The notes beneath the pieces are model-generated. The model was given only the letters and a program-made list of their open reading frames with translations. It was not told the origin of the DNA and made no database searches. From NCBI RefSeq assembly GCF_021390595.1, contig NZ_JAJEJR010000001.1, positions 2,170,001 through 2,234,000 on the forward strand: 64,000 nt of DNA, written 5' to 3'. This DNA is from Paraburkholderia sp. HP33-1. GTDB taxonomy: Bacteria; Pseudomonadota; Gammaproteobacteria; Burkholderiales; Burkholderiaceae. Of the stretch, positions 9,178 to 19,178 are shown one piece after another (position 1 is the first letter of the stretch; each line of letters starts with the position of its first letter). The position numbers and the translations under genes were made by a program.

Positions 9178-10491
9178 CTACGCGCGATTCAGCTTGAAAT
9201 CGATCTGCCCGGGCCGCCCTTCGAGCGATAACGACGCTCGCGCGGCCGGCGCGCGACTCACCACCCTGCCCCGGCTCACGACCGCGAGCCGCGCGGCGCG
9301 CAGACGGATTGCCTCGACTTCGTCGCGCGCATCGAGCACGACGAGATTGGCCGCGCATCCGGGCGCGATGCCATAGCCTTCCAGACCGAGAATGCGCGCC
9401 GCGTTCACCGTCACCGCATCGAAACAGGCGTGCATGCCGTCGACGCTGGTCATCTGTGCCACGTGCAGGCCCATCTGCGCGACTTCGAGCATGTCGGCCG
9501 AACCAAGGCTGTACCACGGGTCCATCACGCAGTCGTGGCCGAATGCGACCGTGATGCCCGCGGCCAGCATCTCCGGCACGCGCGTCATGCCGCGCCGTTT
9601 CGGGTACGTGTCGCTGCGGCCTTGCAGCGTGATGTTGATCAGCGGATTCGCGATTGCCGCGACGCCCGACTCGCGCATCAGCGGCAGCAGCTTGCTCACG
9701 TAGTAGTTGTCCATCGAATGCATCGACGTGAGATGCGAACCAGTGACGCGTCCGTGCAAGCCGAGCCGGTGCGTTTCGGCCGCGAGCGTTTCGATGTGGC
9801 GCGACAGCGGATCGTCCGATTCGTCGCAATGCATGTCGACGCGCAGGCCCTGCCCGGCCGCGTACTCGCACAGCATGCGCACCGACTGCGCGCCGTCGGC
9901 CATCGTGCGCTCGAAATGCGGAATGCCGCCGACCACGTCGACGCCCATGCCGATCGCGCGCTTCAGATTGTCGAACGCACCGGCGCTGCGCAGCAGACCG
10001 TCCTGCGGAAAAGCGACCAGTTGCAGATCGAGATAGGGCGCGACGCGGCGCTTCACTTCGAGCAGTGCCTCGACCGCGAGCAGACGCGGATCGCACACGT
10101 CGACGTGGCTGCGAATCGCGAGCAGGCCGCGCGCGACGGCCCAGTCGCAGTACTGCATCGCGCGCTCGATCAACGCTTCCTGGGTGAGCTCGGGCTTCAG
10201 TTCACCCCATAACGCGATGCCTTCGAGCAGCGTGCCCGACGCGTTCACGCGCGGCAAACCGTACGACAGCGTCGCGTCCATATGGAAATGCGGATCGACG
10301 AACGGTGGCGAGACGAGCGAGCCGGCCGCGTCGATTTCGTCGCGCGCGCTCGCGGCCAGGTTCGGCTCGACGGCGACGATGCGGCCCGCGTCGATGCCGA
10401 TATCGACCGGTTGGCGGTGAAGCGGGGACGGCTGCGAGGTCAGCCGGGTAGCGCTGCGCGGCAGCGTCGCGCGGCGGATGATCAGATCCAT
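9178..10491 (-). CDS. CodA-like cytosine deaminase / amidohydrolase
   Basis: Metal-dependent amidohydrolase of 437 residues closely resembling E. coli cytosine deaminase along its whole length (for example SGTLLEGI, NITLQGRSDTYPKRRG, MGLHVAQM). Metal ligands His68 and His70 lie in DPHFHMDA, with further ligands in HCDESDD and GSHLTSMHS and the Asp in FGHDC. The likely reaction is deamination of cytosine or a related pyrimidine or azaheterocycle in the cytoplasm. One oddity: the residue after the catalytic Asp, Asp314 in E. coli CodA, is Cys here, and this position influences substrate preference, so the natural substrate may differ from cytosine. No codB permease is adjacent. It converges on prlC across a shared terminator. 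Confidence 0.85.
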   Translation of the reverse strand: MDLIIRRATLPRSATRLTSQPSPLHRQPVDIGIDAGRIVAVEPNLAASARDEIDAAGSLVSPPFVDPHFHMDATLSYGLPRVNASGTLLEGIALWGELKPELTQEALIERAMQYCDWAVARGLLAIRSHVDVCDPRLLAVEALLEVKRRVAPYLDLQLVAFPQDGLLRSAGAFDNLKRAIGMGVDVVGGIPHFERTMADGAQSVRMLCEYAAGQGLRVDMHCDESDDPLSRHIETLAAETHRLGLHGRVTGSHLTSMHSMDNYYVSKLLPLMRESGVAAIANPLINITLQGRSDTYPKRRGMTRVPEMLAAGITVAFGHDCVMDPWYSLGSADMLEVAQMGLHVAQMTSVDGMHACFDAVTVNAARILGLEGYGIAPGCAANLVVLDARDEVEAIRLRAARLAVVSRGRVVSRAPAARASLSLEGRPGQIDFKLNRA

Positions 10492-10674
10492 GTATCGCTC
10501 CTCTTGATCGCGTGCGGACTCGCCACGATTCTATCGGCGCCAGAAAAATGCGGGCGCTTGTTGCGAAGAGCGTTGCCTATGCGTACCGGCGAGCGCGCAG
10601 CAATCCGTACCGGCGGCTAGCGATGCGACGCGCCTATACTCGCCGTTTCGGCCATGCATTGACGGAGCGGTCAG

Positions 10675-11376
10675 ATGAAAACGATCGGCGTGATCGGCGG
10701 AATGAGCTGGGAGTCGTCCACCGAGTATTACCGGCTGCTGAACCGCCACGCGAAGGCGCGGCTCGGTGGCCATCACAACGCGCGCAGCCTGCTGCTGACC
10801 GTCGATTTCGCGTCGATCGAGGCGAACCAGCGCGCCGGCGACTGGCACGCGCTCGGCGAACAGATGGCCGACGCCGCGCGCCAGCTCGAACGCGGTGGAG
10901 CCGATCTCGTGATTCTCGCGACAAACACGATGCATCGCGTGTGCGATTCGATCGAGCGGGCGATCACGGTGCCGTTCCTGCACATCGCCGATCCGACCGG
11001 CGCGGCGCTGCGCGCGGCCGGCGTCGAACGGGTGGGCCTGCTCGGCACCCGCTATACGATGGAGCAGACGTTCTATGCAGGCCGGCTACGCGAGCGCTAT
11101 GGGCTCGAGACGCTCGTGCCCGATGACAGCGAGCGCGCGGACGTGCACCGCATCATTTACGACGAGCTTTGCCACGGTAACGTGGACGATACGTCGCGCA
11201 AGGTCTATCAACGCGTGATCGAGCATCTGGCCGCGCGTGGCGCGCAGGCTGTGATACTCGGTTGCACGGAAATCACGCTGCTGATCAAGCCGGAAGATTC
11301 GGTGCTGCCTGTGTTCGATACCACTGCGTTGCATGCGCAGGCGGCGGTGGAGTGGGCGATTGGGGAAAAGCGCTGA
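10675..11376 (+). CDS. Aspartate/glutamate racemase family amino-acid racemase (YgeA-like)
   Basis: Cofactor-independent racemase of 233 residues, cytoplasmic, likely interconverting L- and D-amino acids such as aspartate or glutamate. The N-terminal IGVIGGMSWEST is the family signature. The two catalytic positions are Thr83 in ATNTMH and Cys197 in LGCTEI. A Thr/Cys pair, rather than the classical Cys/Cys pair, is known from E. coli YgeA, and the numbering here coincides. An intrinsic terminator follows within ten bases. The function of D-amino acid production here is not indicated by the neighbours. Confidence 0.88.
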   Translation: MKTIGVIGGMSWESSTEYYRLLNRHAKARLGGHHNARSLLLTVDFASIEANQRAGDWHALGEQMADAARQLERGGADLVILATNTMHRVCDSIERAITVPFLHIADPTGAALRAAGVERVGLLGTRYTMEQTFYAGRLRERYGLETLVPDDSERADVHRIIYDELCHGNVDDTSRKVYQRVIEHLAARGAQAVILGCTEITLLIKPEDSVLPVFDTTALHAQAAVEWAIGEKR

Positions 11377-11381
11377 AAGTC

Positions 11382-11415
11382 AAAAAGCCCGCAAGGCTTG
11401 CGCGTTGCGGGCTTT
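11382..11415. terminator. Intrinsic terminator between the racemase gene and tRNA-fMet
   Basis: AAAAAGCCCGCAA, a 10-base loop, then TTGCGGGCTTT. It separates the racemase (plus) from the convergent tRNA gene (minus) and can work in both directions. Confidence 0.85.
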
Positions 11416-11426
11416 CAACAATGCTT

Positions 11427-11503
<77 letters not shown>

Positions 11504-11516
11504 TCAGAGAAAAGAG

Positions 11517-11545
11517 ATTATATAAGCTCTGCGGAGAAACGTCAA
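11517..11545 (-). promoter_or_regulatory. Strong sigma-70 promoter of tRNA-fMet
   Basis: On the minus strand TTGACG (11545-11540), a 17-bp spacer, and a perfect TATAAT (11522-11517), ending 13 bp before the mature tRNA 5' end. This is one of the best consensus promoters in the window. Confidence 0.85.
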
Positions 11546-11586
11546 ACCAAAAAGCGGACACCGGCTTGGCCCGGCGTGGCCCTCGC

Positions 11587-11592
11587 TATAAT
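11587..11592 (+). promoter_or_regulatory. Candidate -10 box for exonuclease III
   Basis: A perfect TATAAT 37 bp before the GTG start of the exonuclease gene. A weak TTGGCC lies 15 bp upstream. It is divergent from the tRNA-fMet promoter. Confidence 0.5.
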
Positions 11593-11629
11593 CGCCCTTG
11601 CCCCCATCACGCACGCATCGGATATTTTC

Positions 11630-12406
11630 GTGAAAATCGCCACCTGGAACGTCAACTCCCTCAAAGTCCGCCAGCAACACGTGATCGACTGGCTCGCCAG
11701 CAGCGGCACCGACGTGCTGTGCCTGCAGGAACTCAAGCTACCCGACGAAAAATTCCCGCGCGCGGAACTCGAGGCGGTCGGCTATCGCAGCTGGTACGCG
11801 GGTCAGAAAACCTATAACGGTGTCGGCATTCTGGTGCGCGAGGGTTTGAATGTCGACGAAAGCAGCATCGTGCGCAACATCCCCGGTTTCGAGGATCCGC
11901 AGCAGCGCGTGATTGCGGCGACCGTCGACGGCGTGCGCATCATTTCCGCGTATTTCCCGAACGGCCAGGCGCCCGGCACCGACAAGTTCGCGTACAAGCT
12001 GCGCTGGCTCGACGCGCTGCACGACTGGCTCGCCACGGAGATCACGCTGCATTCGAAGCTCGCATTGCTCGGCGACTACAACATCGCGCCCGAGGATCGC
12101 GACGTGCACGATCCGAAAGCGTGGGAAGGTCAGAATCTCGTGTCGCCCGAGGAACGCGCGGCGTTCGTGCGGCTGATCGGCCTCGGCCTGCTCGACGCGT
12201 TTCGCCAGTTCGAGCAGCAGGAAAAAGTCTATTCGTGGTGGGATTACCGGATGATGGCGTTCCGTCGCAACGCGGGGCTGCGCATCGATCACATCCTGCT
12301 GTCGAAAGCGCTCTCCGACATTTGCACCGCCTGCGACATCGACAAGGTGCCGCGCAAATGGGACCAGCCGTCGGATCACGCGCCGGTGTTCGCGCAACTG
12401 GGTTGA
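11630..12406 (+). CDS. xth: Exodeoxyribonuclease III / AP endonuclease
   Basis: DNA-repair enzyme of 258 residues that incises at abasic sites and degrades 3' ends. It belongs to the endonuclease/exonuclease/phosphatase family: KIATWNVNSL (metal Asn), CLQELKL (metal Glu), LGDYNIAPEDRDVHD (catalytic Asp-Asn) and C-terminal SDHAPVF are all present. The GTG start at 11630 is chosen because it immediately precedes KIATWNVN, the usual first residues of the family. The upstream ATG at 11576 would put the promoter inside the gene. It converges on the prolyl oligopeptidase gene. Confidence 0.93.
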   Translation: MKIATWNVNSLKVRQQHVIDWLASSGTDVLCLQELKLPDEKFPRAELEAVGYRSWYAGQKTYNGVGILVREGLNVDESSIVRNIPGFEDPQQRVIAATVDGVRIISAYFPNGQAPGTDKFAYKLRWLDALHDWLATEITLHSKLALLGDYNIAPEDRDVHDPKAWEGQNLVSPEERAAFVRLIGLGLLDAFRQFEQQEKVYSWWDYRMMAFRRNAGLRIDHILLSKALSDICTACDIDKVPRKWDQPSDHAPVFAQLG

Positions 12407-12425
12407 TCCGGCGCGCAACGACGAG

Positions 12426-12445
12426 GCGAGGCAGCAATGCCTCGC
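12426..12445. terminator. Hairpin between convergent genes
   Basis: GCGAGGCA/TGCCTCGC with a 4-base loop, between the xth stop and the prolyl oligopeptidase stop. No long T-tract, so termination strength is uncertain. Confidence 0.5.
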
Positions 12446-12457
12446 TTGCGTATTGCT

Positions 12458-14575
12458 TTATACGCCGCCCAGTACGCCCCACAAGAACCCGAACACCATC
12501 GCATCATGCTCGGCCTGCTCCAGCTCATCCGAGCCGCCGTGCCCGCCTTCCGTATTCTCCCGATACCACACGAGTTGCGCGCCCAGCGCCTGCATGCGCG
12601 CGGCCATCTTGCGCGCGTGGCCGGGATGCACGCGATCGTCGGCAGTCGACGTCATGAACAGCACCGGCGGATACGCGACGCCCGCCGCAAGGTTGTGATA
12701 CGGCGAATACGCGGCGAGCGCGTGCGCTTCGTCGGGCTCGTCGGGATCGCCGTACTCGTCGATCCACGATGCGCCCGCATGCAGCAGGTGATAGCGGCTC
12801 ATATCGAGCAACGGCACCTCGCACACGACCGCGCCGAACAGTTCCGGCCGCTGCACCATGCAGGCTGCGACCAGCAGCCCGCCGTTGCTGCCGCCCTGAA
12901 TGCCGAGTTGCGCGGCGCTCGTCACGCCGGTCGCGATCAGCGCTTCGGCGACCGCGATGAAATCATCGAACGCGCGCTGGCGATGCTCGCCCTGCGCCGC
13001 CGTGTGCCAGCGCGTGCCGAACTCGCCGCCGCCGCGGATATGCGCGACCACGTACACGCCGCCGCGTTCGAGCCAGCCGATGCCCTGCCCCGTCAGATAG
13101 CTCGGCAGCAGCGGAATCGCGAAGCCACCGTAGCCGCTCAGCAGACACGGAAGCGTCGGCCTTGCATCGGCCGACGATGACGCCACTTCCTTCGGTCCTA
13201 TCACCGTGTACGGCACGCGCGTGCCGTCGGCCGATACCGCATGCCCGCGTGTCACGGCAAAACGCGCCGAGTCGAACTGCGCCGGCCAACGGTCGAGCAA
13301 CTCCCATTGGCCGGGCTCGTCGCGCGCGAGATCGGAGAGCCAGTAGGCGGGCGGTTGCAGATAGTCGTCGGTATCGACGAACACTTCGTCGTTCAACGTC
13401 GACTCGACCGGCGACACGTCGACCTGCGCATCACCCCGCGACGCGAACATGCGCTCGCGCCACTGCCACGTGCCGTCCTCGTGCTGCGACGGCGTCCAGA
13501 TCAGCGTCTTGCTGCGCACGTCGTCGAGATACGACACGATCAGATGATGGCGCGTATGCGACCACTCGCAGGCCGAAGTGAGCGGCATCGGCGTAAAGAG
13601 CGGCGTCACGTCGCGCTCGCCACGCACGAACGCGTCCTCGCGAATCGCGAGCAGCGCGCCGCCCGGATAGTGCGCCTGCTTGCCGTCCCATTCACATTCC
13701 CAGTCGAGCCGCGGCTCGAGCAGCAGCCAGCCCTGCCACGCACCTACCGCGACGTGCGAGGGCACGTCGTAGCGATGCCACGCATCGCTGCTGCCGTCGA
13801 GGTAATACGTGTGCGAATCGAAAAAGTCGACGCTGCTCGTCACCGTATGCCGGCGATCGAGCGGATCGTAATGCGCCTCCACGCCGATATCGTCGAACTC
13901 GCCGCGAAACACGACGGGCGCATCGGCGAGCGCGGTGCCGCGCGTCCAGCGCCGCACGTCGCGCGGATAGCCGGAGCGCGTCAGCGTTTTGCGGCCATTG
14001 TCCCAGCCCACGTACAGCGTCTCGCGATCGATCCACGATACCGTGTGCTTGCCCGCCTTCGCGATCGCGAAGCCGTCGTCGACGAAACGCTGCGCGTCGA
14101 GATCGAACTCGCGCACGACGAGCGCGTCCGAGCCGCCCGGCGACATCGTGATCAGCGCGCGATCACCGTCCGGATAAAGAATGTCGAGATCGACGCACAC
14201 CCACGGCGTGCCTTCGGCCGCGCCGAGTGCGTCGAAGTCGAGCAGGTTCTGCCACACCGGCGCGCCACTGCGCCATGAGGCCCACAAAGTGCGTCGCCAG
14301 ATGCCGCGCGGATTGCGCTCGTCCTGCCACAGATCGTAGGCCCACTCCTTCCAGCGATCCGGAATCACCGGACGCTCGCGCGGCAGATAGGCATCGGCGA
14401 GCCGTCGCCTGAGCGTGTCGAACGACTCGCCGCTGCACCACGCGGCGTGCGTGCGCGCATTCTGCGCGGCGACCCACGCGAGCGCGTCAGCGTCGTCGAG
14501 CGCTTCGAGCGACAGGAAGGGATCGGGGGAAAGCGGCCACTCGAACGGAGTGGGAGAAGCGGAAGAAGCGGGCAT
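12458..14575 (-). CDS. S9 family prolyl oligopeptidase-like serine peptidase
   Basis: Cytoplasmic serine peptidase of 705 residues expected to cleave short peptides after proline or related residues. An N-terminal beta-propeller gating domain (about 70-420) precedes an alpha/beta-hydrolase domain. The catalytic triad can be placed at Ser563 (GGSNGG), Asp646 (ADDRVHP) and His679 (EGGHGG). The hydrolase oxyanion region YGGFAIP and the HIRGGGEFG motif match the family. There is no signal peptide. The ATG at 14575 starts the full-length product. It stands alone, with ntrC upstream on the same strand 141 bp away. Confidence 0.92.
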   Translation of the reverse strand: MPASSASPTPFEWPLSPDPFLSLEALDDADALAWVAAQNARTHAAWCSGESFDTLRRRLADAYLPRERPVIPDRWKEWAYDLWQDERNPRGIWRRTLWASWRSGAPVWQNLLDFDALGAAEGTPWVCVDLDILYPDGDRALITMSPGGSDALVVREFDLDAQRFVDDGFAIAKAGKHTVSWIDRETLYVGWDNGRKTLTRSGYPRDVRRWTRGTALADAPVVFRGEFDDIGVEAHYDPLDRRHTVTSSVDFFDSHTYYLDGSSDAWHRYDVPSHVAVGAWQGWLLLEPRLDWECEWDGKQAHYPGGALLAIREDAFVRGERDVTPLFTPMPLTSACEWSHTRHHLIVSYLDDVRSKTLIWTPSQHEDGTWQWRERMFASRGDAQVDVSPVESTLNDEVFVDTDDYLQPPAYWLSDLARDEPGQWELLDRWPAQFDSARFAVTRGHAVSADGTRVPYTVIGPKEVASSSADARPTLPCLLSGYGGFAIPLLPSYLTGQGIGWLERGGVYVVAHIRGGGEFGTRWHTAAQGEHRQRAFDDFIAVAEALIATGVTSAAQLGIQGGSNGGLLVAACMVQRPELFGAVVCEVPLLDMSRYHLLHAGASWIDEYGDPDEPDEAHALAAYSPYHNLAAGVAYPPVLFMTSTADDRVHPGHARKMAARMQALGAQLVWYRENTEGGHGGSDELEQAEHDAMVFGFLWGVLGGV

Positions 14576-14663
14576 CGTCGGCTGTCGGATCGGAACAGCG
14601 TTGATTATGCCTTGTGCGCGGCGTTCGCCGGTTTGGTGCGAGGCTCGATCCAGAAACGACGAA

Positions 14664-14679
14664 GGCGGCCTGAGCCGCC
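14664..14679 (-). terminator. Possible terminator downstream of ntrC
   Basis: GGCGGC/GCCGCC stem with a 4-base loop, followed on the minus strand by a T-rich run (TTCGTCGTTT). Short stem, so only tentative. Confidence 0.4.
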
Positions 14680-14716
14680 CTCGCCTGCGCTGCGCGGATC
14701 GCTCGACGCAAGCGCG

Positions 14717-16252
14717 TCAAGGCTCCAGATTGAGCTCCTGAATCTTGCGCGTGATCGTATTGCGGCCGATGCCGAGCCGCTCCGCTGCCTCGACCTTGCG
14801 GCCGCGCGTGAAGTCGAGCGCCTCGCGGATCACGGCCGCCTCGAAACGACGCGCGAGTTCGTCCATCACGTCGGCCGCGTTCTCGCGCAGCATGCGCGCG
14901 ACTTCGGTGCGCAAGCCACCTTCCCATGCACTCAGTGCGCTCGCAACCGTCACACCGGCCGCACCAGACGGATGCACCAACGTGCCGCCCCCCGCGCCGG
15001 CGAGCGGCGCGTTGCCCACAAATCCCGCATTGGCCGGCGCGGTGCCATCCGCCGTCGCGCCGGCAGCGGCACCCGCGGCATCGCCTGAGCCGACCTGCGC
15101 GGGACTGAGATCGGGCGGCAGATCCTTGATCTCGATCGTCTGCGCAGGTGCCATCACCGTGAGCCAGTTCGCGAGATTTTCCAGTTGCCGCACGTTGCCC
15201 GGAAACGCCAGCGACGCGAGATACGCGAGCGCCTGTTCGGACACGCGCTTCGGTTCGACGCCGAGATCGCGCGCACTCTTCTGCAGGAAATGACGCGTGA
15301 GCAGCGGGATATCCTCGCTGCGCTCGCGCAACGCGGGCAAGCGCAGACGGATCACGTTGAGACGGTGATACAGGTCCTCCCGAAACAGCCCCTGGCGCAC
15401 GCGCGATTCGAGATTCTGGTGCGTCGCCGCGATCACGCGCACGTTCGCGCGCAACGGATTGTGGCCGCCCACACGATAGAACTGCCCGTCCGACAGCACG
15501 CGCAACAGACGCGTCTGCAGATCGAACGGCATGTCGCCGATTTCATCGAGAAAGAGCGTGCCGTTTTCGGCCTGCTCGAAGCGGCCCTGGCGCATCGCCT
15601 GCGCGCCGGTAAACGCGCCGCGCTCATGACCGAACAGCTCGGACTCCAGCAGATCTTTCGGAATCGCGGCCGTGTTCAAAGCGATGAAGGGACCGTTCGC
15701 GCGTGGGCTATGTCGGTGCAACGCACGCGCGACCAGTTCCTTCCCGGTGCCTGATTCGCCGGTAATGAGCACAGTCGCCGCCGAATGCGACAGGCGGCCG
15801 ATCGCGCGAAACATGTCCTGCATCGCCGGCGCCTGGCCGAGCATCTCGGGCGCTTCGGCGACACGATCGTCCCACGTCTGCTCACCGCGCATACTTTCGT
15901 CGACCGCGCGGCGGATCAGCTCGACCGCCTTGTCGACATCGAACGGCTTCGCCAGATACTCGAACGCGCCGCCCTGGAATGCGGCGACCGCGCTATCGAG
16001 ATCCGAAAACGCGGTCATGATGATGACCGGCAGCCCCGGCAGCTTGTCGTGGACCGTCTGCAGCAGTTCGAGCCCGGAACCGCCGGGCATGCGGATATCG
16101 GAGACCAGCACCTGCGGGCTGTCGTGATCGAGCGCGGCCGACGCTTCGCGCACGTTCGCGAAGCTGCGCGTCGCGAAGTTCTCGCGCGCCAGCGCTTTCT
16201 CGAGCACCCAGCGAATCGATTGATCGTCGTCTACTATCCAGATCGGCTTCAT
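14717..16252 (-). CDS. ntrC: Nitrogen regulation response regulator NtrC
   Basis: Sigma-54-dependent activator of 511 residues controlling nitrogen-assimilation genes. The receiver domain has [11 protein letters not shown] and phospho-acceptor Asp52. The AAA+ domain (about 145-385) has Walker A GESGTGKE, the sigma-54 contact loop GAFTGA and Walker [12 protein letters not shown]-terminal Fis-type helix-turn-helix ([17 protein letters not shown]) ends the protein. Between the AAA+ and DNA-binding parts is an Ala/Gly-rich linker of about 50 residues, longer than in enteric NtrC. It follows ntrB by 36 bp and glnA further upstream, the classical glnA-ntrBC order. Candidate binding sites for this protein lie upstream of glnA. 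Confidence 0.96.
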   Translation of the reverse strand: MKPIWIVDDDQSIRWVLEKALARENFATRSFANVREASAALDHDSPQVLVSDIRMPGGSGLELLQTVHDKLPGLPVIIMTAFSDLDSAVAAFQGGAFEYLAKPFDVDKAVELIRRAVDESMRGEQTWDDRVAEAPEMLGQAPAMQDMFRAIGRLSHSAATVLITGESGTGKELVARALHRHSPRANGPFIALNTAAIPKDLLESELFGHERGAFTGAQAMRQGRFEQAENGTLFLDEIGDMPFDLQTRLLRVLSDGQFYRVGGHNPLRANVRVIAATHQNLESRVRQGLFREDLYHRLNVIRLRLPALRERSEDIPLLTRHFLQKSARDLGVEPKRVSEQALAYLASLAFPGNVRQLENLANWLTVMAPAQTIEIKDLPPDLSPAQVGSGDAAGAAAGATADGTAPANAGFVGNAPLAGAGGGTLVHPSGAAGVTVASALSAWEGGLRTEVARMLRENAADVMDELARRFEAAVIREALDFTRGRKVEAAERLGIGRNTITRKIQELNLEP

Positions 16253-16288
16253 ATAGGTCGGTCAGAAGTCTTGAAATGCGTGTGGTAT

Positions 16289-17431
16289 CTAGCTGTCGAG
16301 CGGTAGCAGAATCTGAAACTCGGTATGGCCCGGCCGGCTGTCCACCTCGATCAGGCCATCGTGCTGCTGCACGAAGGTCTGCGCGAGCGTGAGACCGAGA
16401 CCGCTGCCGTCCTCGCGCCCCGACACGAGCGGATAGAAAATGCGGTCACGAATCTCTTCGGGAATGCCTGGGCCGTTGTCGATGATATGCAAGTCCAGTG
16501 CCAGCTTGCACAGGCGTTTTGAAATCGTGACCTTGCGCGCGACGCGCGTACGCAACTCGATGCGTGCATCGCCCTGCGAGATCCGCTCGCGCAATGCCTC
16601 GGCCGCATTGCGCACGATGTTCAGCAGCGCCTGGATCAGTTGTTCCTTGTCGCCGCGCAGATCCGGCACGCTGACGTCGTAGTCGCGCTCGATCGTCAGG
16701 CCGCGCGGAAACTCCGCGAGAATCACCTGACGCACGCGCTCGCACACCTCGTGAATATTCACGTCGCCGACGATATGCGGATGCCGGTGCGGTTCGAGCA
16801 AACGGTCGACCAGCGTCTGTAGCCGGTCCGATTCCTTGATGATGACCTGGGTGTACTCGCGCAACTCGTCGCGCTGACGCTCGCCGAGTTCGAACTCCAG
16901 CAGCTGCGCGGCACCGCGAATGCCGCCGAGCGGATTCTTGATCTCGTGCGCGAGATTGCGGATCAGATGCTTGTTGACCGCCGTCAGGTCGTTGATGCGC
17001 TCCTCGCGGTCGGTGCGCAGGTGCCGTTCGTTCTCGAACAGTTCGAGCAGCACGTAGTCCTGCGCGCTTTCCATAAAGCCGACGATCGCATGCACGTGCA
17101 GCGGCTCGTGGCCAGGACGCTCCAGCACGGCGTCCAGATGCGTCGCGTGAAAACGGTGCGCGGCGATCGCGGTGATCGTCGCGACCAGTTCGTCCGCGTT
17201 CGAGAAGATGTCCGGCCACGCCATCTGCGTCAATTGACGGCGCGACATCTCGAGCATCGACTCCGCCGACGGATTCGCGAACGCGACGCGCAGCGTGCGC
17301 TTTTCGAGCACCAGCACGACGGTCGGCAGCGCCTCGAAGCCCGGCAGCAACCCGGAACTCACGAGCTGCACGTCGTCCGACAGCGTCTGTTCGTGTCCCT
17401 TCCTTGCCTTGATCAGATTTTTCAGAACCAT
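16289..17431 (-). CDS. ntrB: Nitrogen regulation sensor kinase NtrB
   Basis: Soluble histidine kinase/phosphatase of 380 residues that controls NtrC phosphorylation in response to PII. It has an N-terminal PAS domain (about 35-140), a HisKA domain with phospho-acceptor His162 in NLAHEIKNPLGGIRGAAQLL, and a HATPase domain with DNGPGIPEEIRDRIFYPLVS and GSGLGLTLAQ. The AHEIKNPLGGIRGAAQLL signature is specific for NtrB. No membrane segment is present. It lies 198 bp downstream of glnA behind an intrinsic terminator, so it is probably expressed partly by read-through and partly from its own promoter. Confidence 0.96.
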   Translation of the reverse strand: MVLKNLIKARKGHEQTLSDDVQLVSSGLLPGFEALPTVVLVLEKRTLRVAFANPSAESMLEMSRRQLTQMAWPDIFSNADELVATITAIAAHRFHATHLDAVLERPGHEPLHVHAIVGFMESAQDYVLLELFENERHLRTDREERINDLTAVNKHLIRNLAHEIKNPLGGIRGAAQLLEFELGERQRDELREYTQVIIKESDRLQTLVDRLLEPHRHPHIVGDVNIHEVCERVRQVILAEFPRGLTIERDYDVSVPDLRGDKEQLIQALLNIVRNAAEALRERISQGDARIELRTRVARKVTISKRLCKLALDLHIIDNGPGIPEEIRDRIFYPLVSGREDGSGLGLTLAQTFVQQHDGLIEVDSRPGHTEFQILLPLDS

Positions 17432-17539
17432 CTTGCAGTCTGGCCGGTAGGAGATGGTGATAAATCAGGAGTGCTGCTTTTTATGCTTCTTCGAATTGCA
17501 GATTGCCCGCGCGCGGCCGGCCGTGCGTACGGCCTAACG

Positions 17540-17565
17540 AAAAAGGGACGGCGCCGCCGTCCCTT
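17540..17565 (-). terminator. Intrinsic terminator of glnA
   Basis: AAGGGACGGCG stem partnered by CGCCGTCCCTT and followed on the minus strand by TTT CGT. It sits between glnA and ntrB, as in enteric bacteria, and would partly uncouple the abundant glnA transcript from ntrBC. Confidence 0.8.
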
Positions 17566-17629
17566 CGTGACCGATCGCGAGCGTCGGGCAAAGCGCTTCG
17601 CCGGGTAAAGGGCGAAGCGCCATGGCCGC

Positions 17630-19045
17630 TTACAGCGAGTAGTACATTTCGAATTCGATCGGGTGCACCGACTGACGATAACGCTGCAATTCCGTCGTCT
17701 TCAGTTCGATGTACGCGTCGAGCATCGAATCCGTGAACACGCCACCGCGCGTCAGGAACTCGCGGTCCGCGTCGAGCGCGTCGAGAGCCTGGTCGAGGCC
17801 CGCGCACACGGTCGGGATCTTTGCATCCTCTTCCGGCGGCAGGTCGTACAGGTTCTTGTCGGCGGCTTCGCCCGGATGAATCTTGTTCTGCACGCCGTCC
17901 AGACCCGCCATCATCAGCGCGGAGAAGCACAGGTACGGATTCGCCAGCGGATCCGGGAAGCGCGTTTCGATACGGCGGCCCTTCGGGTTCGACACGTGCG
18001 GAATACGGATCGATGCCGAACGGTTGCGAGCCGAGTAAGCCAGCTTGACCGGTGCTTCGAAGTGCGGCACGAGACGCTTGTACGAGTTCGTACCCGGGTT
18101 CGTGATCGCGTTCAGCGCGCGAGCGTGCTTGATGATGCCGCCGATGTAGAACAGCGCGAATTCCGACAGACCTGCATAGCCGTTGCCCGCGAACAGGTTC
18201 TGGCCGTCCTTCCAGATCGACTGGTGAACGTGCATGCCCGAACCGTTATCGCCAACGACCGGCTTCGGCATGAACGTCGCCGTCTTGCCATACGTATGCG
18301 CGACGTTGTGGATGACGTACTTCATCTGCTGCAGCCAGTCAGCACGCTGCACGAGCGTCGAGAACTTGGTGCCGATTTCGTTCTGGCCCTGACCCGCCAC
18401 TTCGTGGTGGTGCACTTCGACCGGAATGCCGATCTGTTCGAGCAGCAGACACATTTCCGAGCGGATGTCCTGGAACGTGTCGACCGGCGCGACCGGGAAG
18501 TAGCCGCCCTTGGTGCCCGGACGGTGGCCGGTGTTGCCGCCTTCGAATTCCTTCGCCGACGACCACGGTGCTTCTTCCGAACCGATCTTGATGAAGCAGC
18601 CCGACTGATCCGTGTTCCACTGGACCGAGTCGAAAATGAAGAATTCCGGTTCCGGACCAAAGTAAGCGGTGTCGCCGAGACCCGAGCTCTTCAGGTACGC
18701 TTCGGCGCGCTTCGCGAGCGAGCGCGGATCGCGCTCGTAGCCCTTGCCGTCAGCCGGTTCGACGACGTCGCAGGTCAGCACGAGGGTCGACTCTTCGTAG
18801 AACGGGTCGATGAAGGCCGTGTTCGCGTCCGGGACCAGCAACATATCCGATGCTTCGATGCCCTTCCAGCCGGCAATCGACGAACCGTCAAACGCATGGC
18901 CGCTTTCGAACTTGTCTTCATCGAATGCCGACACCGGCACCGAAACGTGTTGTTCCTTGCCGCGCGTATCGGTGAAACGGAAGTCGACAAACTTGACGTC
19001 TTCGTCCTTGACGAGTTGAACGACGTCGGCCACGGATTTACTCAT
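17630..19045 (-). CDS. glnA: Glutamine synthetase, type I (adenylylated)
   Basis: Dodecameric ATP-dependent enzyme joining ammonia to glutamate, the entry point of nitrogen assimilation. The 471-residue length is typical of class I-beta. Signatures include [16 protein letters not shown], the metal/substrate segment [20 protein letters not shown] loop [16 protein letters not shown], and the adenylylation site Tyr400 in NLYDLPPEE, so activity should be controlled by GlnE. An AGGAGA ribosome site lies 7 bases before the ATG. The upstream region has a sigma-54 promoter and NtrC-type sites, fitting nitrogen control by the adjacent ntrBC genes. Confidence 0.98.
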   Translation of the reverse strand: MSKSVADVVQLVKDEDVKFVDFRFTDTRGKEQHVSVPVSAFDEDKFESGHAFDGSSIAGWKGIEASDMLLVPDANTAFIDPFYEESTLVLTCDVVEPADGKGYERDPRSLAKRAEAYLKSSGLGDTAYFGPEPEFFIFDSVQWNTDQSGCFIKIGSEEAPWSSAKEFEGGNTGHRPGTKGGYFPVAPVDTFQDIRSEMCLLLEQIGIPVEVHHHEVAGQGQNEIGTKFSTLVQRADWLQQMKYVIHNVAHTYGKTATFMPKPVVGDNGSGMHVHQSIWKDGQNLFAGNGYAGLSEFALFYIGGIIKHARALNAITNPGTNSYKRLVPHFEAPVKLAYSARNRSASIRIPHVSNPKGRRIETRFPDPLANPYLCFSALMMAGLDGVQNKIHPGEAADKNLYDLPPEEDAKIPTVCAGLDQALDALDADREFLTRGGVFTDSMLDAYIELKTTELQRYRQSVHPIEFEMYYSL

Positions 19046-19178
19046 AACCTATCTCCTGATTAATAAATTCGGCGGATTTCAGCCGCCGCCCAATCTAGCT
19101 GACCCGTCCCGGCGCGTCCACCAATACGGCGTCGCAGAGAGAAAAATTCTGCCGGGGCAAATCGATCGGCACCAATAA

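Noticed and set aside
11576..11629. ATG start for exonuclease III giving 18 extra residues
   Set aside because: It would place the TATAAT promoter in the gene, and family members begin at KIATWNVN.
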